Assembly (NCBI RefSeq): GCF_028009165.1
Contig: NC_079246.1
Location: forward strand, 2,976,001-3,040,000
Reading direction: 5' to 3'
Length of the DNA stretch: 64,000 nucleotides
Origin: Akanthomyces muscarius
Lineage: Eukaryota > Ascomycota > Sordariomycetes > Hypocreales > Cordycipitaceae
The notes beneath the pieces are model-generated. The model saw only the letters and a program-made list of their open reading frames with translations. It did not search any database and was not told where the DNA came from. How positions within the stretch are numbered: position 1 is the first letter of the stretch; each line of letters starts with the position of its first letter. The position numbers and the translations under genes were made by a program. Below, in pieces: positions 55,953 to 64,000 of the stretch.

Positions 55953-58113
55953 TCAACGCAGCCAGTCAAAGGTATCCATCAGCTCAAAGCTAAAATCCGG
56001 CTGATCAAAGACACCCCAATCCACCATATCCGGCCCTACCCCGTTTGACGCGCCGCCGTTGAGCGTGTAGTCGAGCACGCGCTGGATAATGACGCTGCAG
56101 TTGCAGCACAGCTGCGCGTTGGGCGCCGTGTCGCGCACCCAGTCAAAGAAGCCGACGAGCATGCTCAGCTGCTGGATGATGCTCGACCGGCTGACCTTGG
56201 GGTCCAGCGGGTGGCTGCCGCGAAAGGTCGGGTAGAGGAGTTCCTGGCAGAGCACGCCGGCGCCGGGTGCACCGTACGAGAGGACCTGGACATTATTAGC
56301 AAAGTGCGTTGGTGAGGGTGAATTGGATGCCCTACAATCCACTCGAAATTACGTCGCATCGTAGGTGTCGAGAATCGGTCCTGGTTCATCCAAAAGTGCA
56401 GAGTGAGCGAGACCATGGTCACGCTGCCAATGAGCAGCTCTCCATTGCCTGCGTGGTTGTATCTCTGTAGAAGCCGCTCGGCAAAAAATAGATTCTGCAA
56501 GTGCTCCAGATGCGTAAACGTCTTCATGTACGCCACATTGGGCGGTACATCCGGAGACGCAAGGTCGCTAGCGCAGAATCGCAGCCCTTCTGGGAATTGC
56601 TCCGGCAAGGAGCATTGTCTGCTTCGCAGGTCCCTTGCACCAGAGTTAGCTTCACTCACTCATGCGTGTTGGACGTAACTTACAGGAGATAATCAATATT
56701 GACATGGCTAGCTTTGCTCAGGGTCGCTTCGACAAGTTCATCACGAATCATGGAAATCATGAATCGCGCGCGAATCGCCGTGCTCGAATGCAGCTTGCCG
56801 TCCGTGTTCCAGCCCTTGTCATCGACGGACCGCGCCGCGCGCTCAAGACTCGCAGCGTCGAGGAGCTCCTGGTCAGCAATATCCAGCGGCATGGGCGTGG
56901 AAAAGTAGCGATGGCTGATGAGCGGCGGCCGGCCCGTAAACGCTACGCCCAGCTTGTCTCTGGTGAAGATGTGAATCGCTGTCCGACGCTTATACTCTGA
57001 GTAAGACGTTGGCACGTAGGACGAGGTTTGCTCTTCTGCCTGCGTGCCGAGAAAAGTCATGCACGCGATGCTGGCTGCACCACTCTCCCACGTCGATATT
57101 GCTTTACCAGGGTCAGTACGGAATTACAGAGAACTAGGCAAAAACATACCCAATTCACCGTCAGCAAGCGAGTCGAGTGTTGAGAGGCGACGGGTCAGGT
57201 CAAATAAAAGTACGCTGGCGCCATTAAAGCGCCGCGCAAGCTTGATACAGTATCCTAGATTGACGCGGCCTGCTTCGACAGAAGTGTTGTTCTTGGACCG
57301 GACCAGGAGCGTCTGGTTGAGGGCGTCAAACATATCGGAAGCACGTTCCATGTGCGCCCACAGCAGGCCGATCGATTCCCATCGCAGGTTACTGCCGCAG
57401 AACGAGTCCAGCCAGGATTTGCAATCTGGGTAGTCGCTTTGGAAGGACTTTGACGTGTTGTTGCAGAGCGTCTGAGCAATGGCCTCTAGCGCCTTGTCCT
57501 CGCCCAGGTGCTGCGACGCCGCAAACATTCTTCGAAGATTGCGAATTATGCGGTCCACTGCAATATACGTCCACCCCTTCGGGTCCACCTTGCCGTCGAG
57601 GTAAGTCATCTGCTCGTCCTTTTGTCCAGGAAGCGCGCGCAACACGGTGAGGCACGTCTCGCGGATCATGTACGGCAGCTCCTGAAACAGCACGGCTGGT
57701 TGGCATGGCGCGGCGCAACTACACTCGTCGTCAGGCGTGCTCGCGCCGCCTAGTAGCAAAAGACTGCTCTGAGTCTCTTCCAGGACCGAAGTGTGGCCGA
57801 GTCGCGCACTGGGCCAAGGCGTTGGCAGCACTGGTGAGCCTGCCGAGTGACTGGTTGGCTCTAGCGCCAGCGGTAACGGTGGTGGTGGCGGCGGCGGCGG
57901 CGGATCCGTAAACGATGAAATCGGGTCTGAGAGCTGTGAAGAAGTCTCTCGGCCTTTTCTAGGACACGGTCCTGAGTAGAAGCACTGGGCGCCCTGGTCC
58001 TTCTTGAGGCAGCGGGTGCATGCCGGTCGGCGGTGGTCGCAAGACACTTTGCGCGCCCGGCAGGGGTTGCACGCTGCCAAGCGACCGTTGGGGCGACGAT
58101 GCGACGTTTCCAT
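55953..58113 (-). CDS. Zn2Cys6 transcription factor with polyproline linker
   Basis: Exons 58113-57150, 57101-56684, 56633-56336 and 56285-55953 (670 residues; introns 48-50 bp). The ATG at 58113 starts METSHRRPNG just before the zinc cluster CNPCRARKVSC-DHRRPACTRCLKKDQGAQC. Each intron was fixed by reading phase: they join GELA to ISTWES, DYLL to DLRSRQC, and NFEWI to VLSYGAP. A polyproline run (about nine prolines near residue 75) follows the cluster, encoded by a GGC/GGT-type microsatellite. The middle part (RTAIHIFTRDKLGVAFTGRPPLISHRYFSTPMPLDI) is a Fungal_trans domain. It probably regulates nearby transport genes, though this is inference. Confidence 0.9.
57877..57903. repeat. Coding GGT/GGC trinucleotide repeat
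   Basis: Nine near-perfect GGN triplets, encoding the polyproline run of the regulator on the minus strand. Likely length-variable between strains. Confidence 0.7.
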
Positions 58114-58907
58114 GGCGAATTTAACGGAGATCAATCAATAGATGGCGCATATTTTGTGGCGGCTATGCCCTCTGCAGGCTATTATGTTTGCACATGATAT
58201 TGCCAGATCGAAGACGAAATCCTGTCCGGCCTCGGCCGCCACACAACCGTTAGCGGCCGCTTAACGCGGGGCCTCCATCTGATGCGAAACTGTTTAAAGA
58301 AACGAGCGTTGTCCTAAGCCCTGCGCTGTGGAGTTTATATTCGTTTGCCGAAATGCGGAAATGAGATATCAGCTCATATCAAGTTTTCAATTTTTTCCTT
58401 ATTCTAAAACTCTATGTCAATGTCTAAGCCTGTAGGAGGTCGATCTAGCTGACTGAAACTCCGATATAGTTCACGTGCGACAGCCTTCAATACTAAGAAG
58501 ATGATCGCATAAGTGACGCGCATGGCCAATACATGTAGATCAGTAGGCCGACTGATGAGACAGCATTTCTTGTGAGTTTTAATGTATTTCAATGGCGGCT
58601 CTCTGGTTGCGTTATAAATATACTTTCCTAGCAGCAGGTCTCACTACTAGTGTGCGAGAAACTGCATCAATGCTTCGCAGCCCTTACACGACGGTGAGCC
58701 GCCGTTTTACAGCAATGCAAAGTTGATGTGCACAGGCAAGAGCCTTCATTCAGAGCTGAAGCACCTAATGTCTCTCTACATTGCATATTGTTGAAATCGG
58801 ACAGAAAATATAAACTTCAAAAGGTATGACCGGACTAGCTAATATTTTTAACCACCAACGAATACCTAATTAGTGTCCAGCAGCCAGCCCAACGCCTGGA
58901 ATATCGA
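58114..58907. other. Intergenic region
   Basis: Promoter of the regulator and 3' flank of the next gene. Moderately AT-rich; no gene recognised. Confidence 0.5.
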
Positions 58908-61052
58908 CTACAAAATGACAAAATAGAGACCAGCTTCTATGCAAATATTAACACAGCAGTCCAAGCAAGCTTCACCCCGAAAAACAGCAGCCTGCCCGCC
59001 TAAGTGAGCACAAAAGTAGAACCGGAGAGCATCATTTCCATCGACTGCAACAATCTGGGTTTTCGCGACGTCCTCCTCACGGATCTGATACCCCGGAACC
59101 AGATAGCTGCAGCGCTCGGCCAGTGCTCCACCGATGCAATTGTCTTTGTCATGGGGACATGTCTCCACGACCACAGACTCGGAAAGTGAAGACAAAATTC
59201 CTCCCACTCCTACGTCCACCGGATAAGTGTCCGTCGTGTCCTTAGTGAGGGTTAACCAAAGTCCGTTCCGTCTTCCGCCGTGCTTTACCATCCACCTCAA
59301 AGATACGCCTTTTAAAGGGTTTGAAGGTCTATCGACTGGCACTATCTTCCCGTCGGGGAGAATAGGCCTGCTATTGGGGTATCCGAAGTCTCCGCCGCTC
59401 TGCACAATGTTGTGTTTGTCTGCACCATACCATATCATACCCGGCAACCAGGACAGAGACATGTAACCCCTCTTGACCACTGTATTAGTCTCCAGAATGT
59501 TAAAGTAGACAGCTTGGCCACTAAAAGAAGACATGACAACGGGGCTGTCGGCTATGTCGCGGCCCTTGTTATGGCCAAGAAGTACCATTGCGCTGCCGAG
59601 AAGTGATTCCACATCGCAGAAAGCTTCCGTTCCATTCTGCAGAACTGTCTCAATTTCATGCACGAGACGTCGTGAGATTCGAGAAGCCGAGGGCGTAGTG
59701 GTAAATACCCTCAGCGACTCAGGTTGTTGAAATAAAGATAACGCAAGAACGCTCACGACGATGTTGGCCAGAGCCCTCAAGAACGCACGCTCCTTGACGG
59801 TGACGTTGAAATCCGGACCCAAGTCCGCTGCTCCTGGTTGCACTTGAGGGGATCTGCAATGTTCCCGAACTGCTGGGATCTGTAGTATCGACAAATATTC
59901 GCTTGTGCTATCCGAGCTGTCGTATTCTTCAAACATGAGACTTAGCACGTGGCCAGTCTCCCGAAAAGGACGCAACATCAAATTCGATTTGTGGCGTGTT
60001 TTTAGTCCCAGCTCACGGTCCCATCCCAATGGGTTCCATTTCACGGAGCTTTCACTTCCAGAAACAAACGTAATATTGCTGACAGCCCGTTTCACAGCTT
60101 CAGCGATGGCGCTTCGCACCGCTGCCAAAGCGCCCCCCCTGCCGACGTTGAAGTCTTGCAGAACCCACTGGCAATATCTCCGCAAGCCGACCATTCCAAA
60201 CAGAACGCACCCATTCTCTCGGAGAGTAAGCTCTCTCGGGCTGTCGATAGAATAGTCGAGAGTGATTTCAAGTCCCTTCAAAGGATGGATGTAAACGCGG
60301 ACTTTGCTGTTAGCTGTCTCTATGAGCGGTGTTCCGTCTTCCATATAAGTGGACGGTGGACAACCGAGGCACCATTTTGTAAATGCGATCAACCATGTCG
60401 TGAGATATGAAGCTTTGAACGTCACCCTAACGGCGCCACTATCCCCAATCCGAGATAGTTCCCTGAAGGCGTCGACAATTTCCTTCAGTACCTCAGCAGT
60501 AGGCGCAAGCGAAAGATTAAATCCTTCTCCAGTGCCCAGGTGATCTATGAGGAGGTTTAACAGCAACCTGTGCCACCCAACTACCTCGTCGGTAAAGCCC
60601 GAAAGTCGGCATCTGGGTTCCAAGCTTTCCATGAGGTCTTCCACCTGCAACAATGTAGGCACCAAGGCTTTATCGGATGCAGAGTCCATCAGCAAATGAT
60701 GAATGCGTTTTGCGCTCTCTAGCGTATCCATCGTATTTATGAGAGCTGTAGCAAAGCTGAGAAACTGGAGGCCTGCCTGGGATGTGCCGAAGTAGGTGGC
60801 ACAGTCATTTGGCGAGTACCCAACGGTGACTCGGAGGAATTTGAGAACGGCCTGTGGAGGCGTTGGCAAGATCGTTTTCTCAACTTTGCGACATGTCTCG
60901 GGGCACATCGCGAGTGTGTTGCCAAAGCGTTCGCAGGCCAAGATGGCCAGAGGCTGGACATTGTCGCTTGTCGCGGCTTGCAATAGGCCGCGGGAGATGG
61001 AAATTGCAGAGTCGGCAGTCTTCTCTAGACCCCACTGCGCCTGGAGAGTCAT
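58908..61052 (-). CDS. Large fungal protein of unknown function
   Basis: Single uninterrupted 714-residue frame beginning MTLQAQWGLEKTADSAIS. No signal peptide and no clear membrane helix. The style of the blocks YFGTSQAGLQFLSFATALINTMDTLESAKRIHHLL and LEPRCRLSGFTDEVVGWH is that of a lineage-expanded, uncharacterised Pezizomycotina family, which I recognise only as 'hypothetical protein'. The second half is rich in beta-strand-like sequence (FNVTVKERAFLRALANIVVSVL, SGQAVYFNILETN) and several Cys near the C-terminus. Intronless structure contrasts with most neighbours. Function not assigned. Confidence 0.8.
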   Translation of the reverse strand: MTLQAQWGLEKTADSAISISRGLLQAATSDNVQPLAILACERFGNTLAMCPETCRKVEKTILPTPPQAVLKFLRVTVGYSPNDCATYFGTSQAGLQFLSFATALINTMDTLESAKRIHHLLMDSASDKALVPTLLQVEDLMESLEPRCRLSGFTDEVVGWHRLLLNLLIDHLGTGEGFNLSLAPTAEVLKEIVDAFRELSRIGDSGAVRVTFKASYLTTWLIAFTKWCLGCPPSTYMEDGTPLIETANSKVRVYIHPLKGLEITLDYSIDSPRELTLRENGCVLFGMVGLRRYCQWVLQDFNVGRGGALAAVRSAIAEAVKRAVSNITFVSGSESSVKWNPLGWDRELGLKTRHKSNLMLRPFRETGHVLSLMFEEYDSSDSTSEYLSILQIPAVREHCRSPQVQPGAADLGPDFNVTVKERAFLRALANIVVSVLALSLFQQPESLRVFTTTPSASRISRRLVHEIETVLQNGTEAFCDVESLLGSAMVLLGHNKGRDIADSPVVMSSFSGQAVYFNILETNTVVKRGYMSLSWLPGMIWYGADKHNIVQSGGDFGYPNSRPILPDGKIVPVDRPSNPLKGVSLRWMVKHGGRRNGLWLTLTKDTTDTYPVDVGVGGILSSLSESVVVETCPHDKDNCIGGALAERCSYLVPGYQIREEDVAKTQIVAVDGNDALRFYFCAHLGGQAAVFRGEACLDCCVNICIEAGLYFVIL

Positions 61053-61501
61053 TTTCGATGATTAACTCTGGTGTCCCGGAATCTTGAAAGAGAAAGGTCA
61101 TACAGCGTGAAGTGGGAGGGCGCAGGGTACCAAGATGAGGCGGGGTATCATGCAGCTCAGCCGCGCTACCATCATGTGAGCGCAGCTGTCACTATGAGAG
61201 ATTTCATCTGGCAGATTTCCAGTGGCATTTGGGCTGTGAGTTGTGGCAGTTGGAAGGCTGCACATGTCTGCCTAAATCCGCTGCATATCCTCCGATACAG
61301 AGCGCGATCGGCAAGAGATTCTGAAGATGCATGACAGCTAGGAAATATAGAATAATGGAACCGCGCCAGGATCTTGGTGCACAATTGTGGTGTTGCAGTC
61401 TGTATTTATCTTTGCAAAAGTTGAATATAATATCCCAAATCATGCATCGTTATTCTGAAGCTGTTCGATATATCGGGCTACCGATGCGACGGGGCACGCT
61501 G
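61053..61501. other. Intergenic region
   Basis: Upstream of the 714-residue gene and downstream of the small secreted-protein gene. An open frame on the plus strand (61331-61921) is mostly the antisense of the latter gene and is not considered real. Confidence 0.5.
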
Positions 61502-61971
61502 CTAGTTGCCAGCAATCTCCGCCGGAACCTCACACTGAATAGACTTGAAATGCAGTTCCTCTATGTCGAACGAGCCTGCCGGGAACTCCAGAATTTTGTC
61601 GGCGCAGTTGAGCTCACTTGTTTCATTAGCAGTGTGCGAATATACTTCGGAAGCCTAAACTCACCTATAAAGCTCGCAGACGTAGGAGTATCCGACTTCA
61701 ATCTCGGAGAATATAGGCCTGCATCACATCAGTCCTCGCATGTAAAGTGGGAGACTACGTATGGAAACGTACTGGGTTTTCTTCAAGTTGACACAGCGGT
61801 CCCGAAGAACATCAAATTCGTAGTCATCGGGTCCGTACAGGATGGCCTACAGCGACAGTCAGTGAGGCGTCGAAGTGTTCTGGCTGTCAAGCCTACAGCA
61901 ATGAAGTCATCGTCGACCTGAGCCAGCGCCAGGCTACAAAAGGCGAGCGGGATGAGGTTGAGGCAGCGCAT
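61502..61971 (-). CDS. Small secreted four-cysteine protein (paralogue B)
   Basis: Four exons: 61971-61897, 61846-61773, 61718-61665 and 61616-61502 (105 residues; introns 48-54 bp). The signal peptide is MRCLNLIPLAFCSLALA. Mature cysteines are at 43, 64, 72 and 96. The spacing C2-x7-C3-x23-C4 equals that of the protein at 33117, and both share a C-V-N-L motif at the first cysteine. The last two introns are phase 2 and fall at the same places as the two introns of the paralogue; B has one extra phase-0 intron after the signal peptide. The Greek-key glycine of A is replaced here (LYGPDDYEF). Sequence identity is otherwise low, so the family diverges fast under a fixed disulfide frame. Function unknown. 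Confidence 0.82.
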
Positions 61972-62521
61972 TGTGGGTAGTTGCTTGATGAGCGAGGAGA
62001 AATTGGAAGAAAGGTTCACAGGCCTCTTATTTATACTCTTCGCACGATGGGCCCCTCACCGATTGCATGTTCGCAGCTGCATGTCCGAGACAATATGCTT
62101 CATCATGTACGACGTGGCATTGGCGATGATACGCCCAAAGCAATGCAATGACAAGCTGAAGACACCTGAATGATAATTAAACAGGCCCTCGGGTTCTGCC
62201 ATATGCGAGTCCGCACAACACTACCCGATGTCTCGGAACACAAGAGCTGAACACAGACATACAGCAGAATCTGCATACATATACTCCGCTCTGTGAGGCA
62301 GCCCCTTGTACACAACACCGTTTCCCTCATTTCTCCCATTGCTAAGCCGCTCTTAATGGTCGGCCGCCCACGAAAATGAAAACCTGATGCTACCTTGCGA
62401 GCAGCGCTGCATGGCATTGACCATACGGCCGAAGATTATGAGTCGGTCTTTGCTAGCAGAAAAATCTACCGCGCCAATGTAACAGCCTTCCCACTCGGTT
62501 GAGCATGTCTAGGAAAATGTC
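61972..62521. other. Intergenic region
   Basis: Promoter of paralogue B and unassigned sequence. No gene I can support. Confidence 0.45.
62028..62035 (-). promoter_or_regulatory. TATA box of paralogue B
   Basis: TATAAATA on the minus strand, 57 bp upstream of the ATG at 61971. Identical to the box of paralogue A. Confidence 0.6.
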
Positions 62522-62788
62522 TCAATATCTCGGGAGATAGGGCATAAAGGTCGTACGGTCTGACTCTATCCAACCTGAGGTATCCCAAGTCGCTACCAGC
62601 ACGTAACTGGCGCCAATGGAGCCAAAGAAGCCAGGATCCTGCAGAATGGATGATGTGCAGCCTAGACGAGCCTCAAGGTAGCGGTTGGTAATCTCTATAA
62701 AATTTGTATCCTGACCAGTTATGCAATAGTGCTTTCGTTCGTCCACAATGGCCTTACGAGGCGCTGCTATGACTGGGGCACCGTCGTG
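62522..62788 (-). CDS. Possible 3' exon of an unresolved secreted-protein gene
   Basis: An 89-codon open frame ending at 62522 has protein-like composition (CITGQDTNFIEITNRYL, LQDPGFFGSIGASYVLVATWDTSGW). Acceptor-like AG sites occur near its 5' end, all needing a phase-1 upstream exon. Upstream, 62790-63302 on the same strand holds several overlapping open frames, an ATG at 63302 with a signal-peptide-like start (MEVFLAPCLGKWFLG), and an intron-like end (ACTAATCATTGCAG). I could not build one phase-consistent gene, so the segment may be part of a real multi-exon gene or a decayed one. Confidence 0.3.
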   Translation of the reverse strand, partial: HDGAPVIAAPRKAIVDERKHYCITGQDTNFIEITNRYLEARLGCTSSILQDPGFFGSIGASYVLVATWDTSGWIESDRTTFMPYLPRY

Positions 62789-63302
62789 TCATTTCCCCTG
62801 ATCCACTGGTTTGGTTTTACGGTGCGGCAACATCCGCATCATAAACGGTGCTCCAATTATTTAGACAACCGCTGAAAGGAAACACGGTACATGTGAATCT
62901 CGTGCCGCATTTCTGGACCTCCAATGTAAGGCTGATACTGGTACATTCCGAAGCTGTGCGGGAGCAAGAAACTATAGCGCGGGTACAGGCCTTTATAGCG
63001 GGCGCTCGCGGGGTGCAGTGGCTCCAGCTGCAATGATTAGTGGATCAAGGCCTCTGCCAGCTGCTGCTCTCTTCCGTTTGCTCTGCTTCCAACTCTCCAA
63101 GTCACCTCGCAGAATCTTCATTCCATCATCAACGCCATCTTCGAAATCAGCAGTTTCTCGTCAAGCGTCTTTCCGTCCTATGCACAGCACTAAATCGCCA
63201 GGATGCATATTGCCAAACACTGACCGCGTCGGTCATGCCGAGCACCACCAACACCGTACCCAGGAACCACTTCCCCAGACACGGGGCTAGAAAGACCTCC
63301 AT

Positions 63303-63974
63303 GCCACTACTATTGGGCTGCGTTTTACAGTTTAATTCGGCCTGCAGTCCACCGCAAAGCTAGTGCAATAGTACCTACCGCCAAGCACGCGTGGCAAACC
63401 AACGACATTACGACGCCTGCAGCTCGGGACACACGGCTCCGCGTGGCTTGCACCTCGGCCGTTCATGCGCATAGCCTGGATTACTGATGGGGCTGCGTCG
63501 CGCTGTTTGTCGCATGGCTCGAACGACGCATTAGCCACGGAAAGACATATCATAACTGCATGAGTTTGTCCCATCACTCTTATATCACCACATCCTCGAC
63601 ACAAAGCAACCAAAGCTCAAAGACATATCCTGCGCGCCGGTTGGCGCCGTCGTAGCCGGCTGCGACTCGCGCACCGCCCGGCCTACTGCATTGGGAGCCT
63701 GGACCGCGCTAACAATGCGTTGGCTCGTCGCCCGTCGAGGAAAGCTGCGCCGTCCGCCCCACCAATAGCAGCCTCATGCCAGTCTAGGTGGCTTGGGGAT
63801 GTTTTTGATGGACCAGGGGGGGCAGCTGCTGACGGGGCCCCGGACGCCAGACAATCCATTTTCTCATAAGAAGGCCGTGGTGGAACCTGGGGTGCGATTC
63901 ACATTTTGTCTCGTCTCGCGTCTGCTCAATCTGGTCCCCGTCTTCCCGTCGTCGTCTGTCCTCCAATCGTCGAA
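63303..63974. other. Intergenic region
   Basis: No gene recognised. The last 150 bp are CT-rich on the plus strand, like a promoter/leader of a gene starting at the window edge. Confidence 0.45.
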
Positions 63975-64000
63975 ATGCGCACCGCTACTCTGTCTGCTGC
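63975..64000 (+). CDS. Possible 5' end of a gene leaving the window
   Basis: An ATG at 63975 follows a CT-rich leader and encodes MRTATLSA, plausibly the start of a signal peptide. Only eight full codons are visible, so the product cannot be named. Confidence 0.3.

Noticed and set aside
61331..61921. 196-codon plus-strand open frame
   Set aside because: Overlaps antisense to paralogue B, whose splice sites, signal peptide and cysteine pattern are much better support.

Overview
The window is nuclear DNA of a filamentous ascomycete. Genes are split by short introns (about 45-100 bp, GT...AG with CTAAC/CTGAC-type branch sites). Three Zn2Cys6 regulators, several MFS permeases, a fungal M14 carboxypeptidase and a siderophore-synthetase-like NRPS are present, and an AT-rich block looks mutated by RIP (repeat-induced point mutation). 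The gene mix suits Pezizomycotina, most likely Sordariomycetes/Hypocreales; the genus cannot be read from the sequence. I find no rRNA, no convincing tRNA and no CRISPR.

Layout. 1-1960: gene-less, TpA-rich relic. 2.2-3.9 kb: GT31-like glycosyltransferase with a C-terminal PAN/apple module. 4.8-8.1 kb: three oxygenase genes (CmcJ/AsaB-like, 2OG-Fe(II), and a three-exon DOPA-4,5-dioxygenase-like gene on the minus strand). 9.4-10.9 kb: secreted zinc carboxypeptidase. 11.0-15.3 kb: intronless A-T-C NRPS. 17.9-18.5 kb: small four-helix membrane protein. 21.9-25.9 kb: convergent membrane sulfatase-fold enzyme and secreted metallophosphoesterase. 27.2-30.2 kb: convergent GH43 enzyme and sugar permease. 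33.1-33.6 kb: small secreted four-cysteine protein, followed by a DHA2-type efflux pump. 37.7-38.6 kb: class I glutamine amidotransferase. 39.5-47.1 kb: allantoate-type permease and two Zn2Cys6 regulators. 47.3-48.7 kb: fungal protein of unknown function. 49.5-58.1 kb: ABCC-type transporter with altered ATPase motifs, an MFS permease and a Zn2Cys6 regulator. 58.9-61.1 kb: 714-residue orphan-family protein. 61.5-62.0 kb: a second small secreted protein, paralogous to the one at 33.1 kb. 62.5-64 kb: unresolved coding potential and the first codons of a gene that leaves the window.

Two results stand out. First, the genes at 33,117 (+) and 61,971 (-) encode secreted proteins of 112 and 105 residues with the same spacing between the last three cysteines (7 and 23 residues), two introns at matching positions and phase, and the same TATAAATA box; they look like a fast-evolving secreted family with a beta/gamma-crystallin-like motif. 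Second, 4.8-15.3 kb places three oxygenases, including a DOPA-extradiol-dioxygenase-like enzyme, beside a monomodular NRPS. This could be a small undescribed metabolite locus, but co-function is inference from proximity.

Exon boundaries were set by hand from splice consensus and reading phase. Every spliced CDS given an exon list sums to whole codons.
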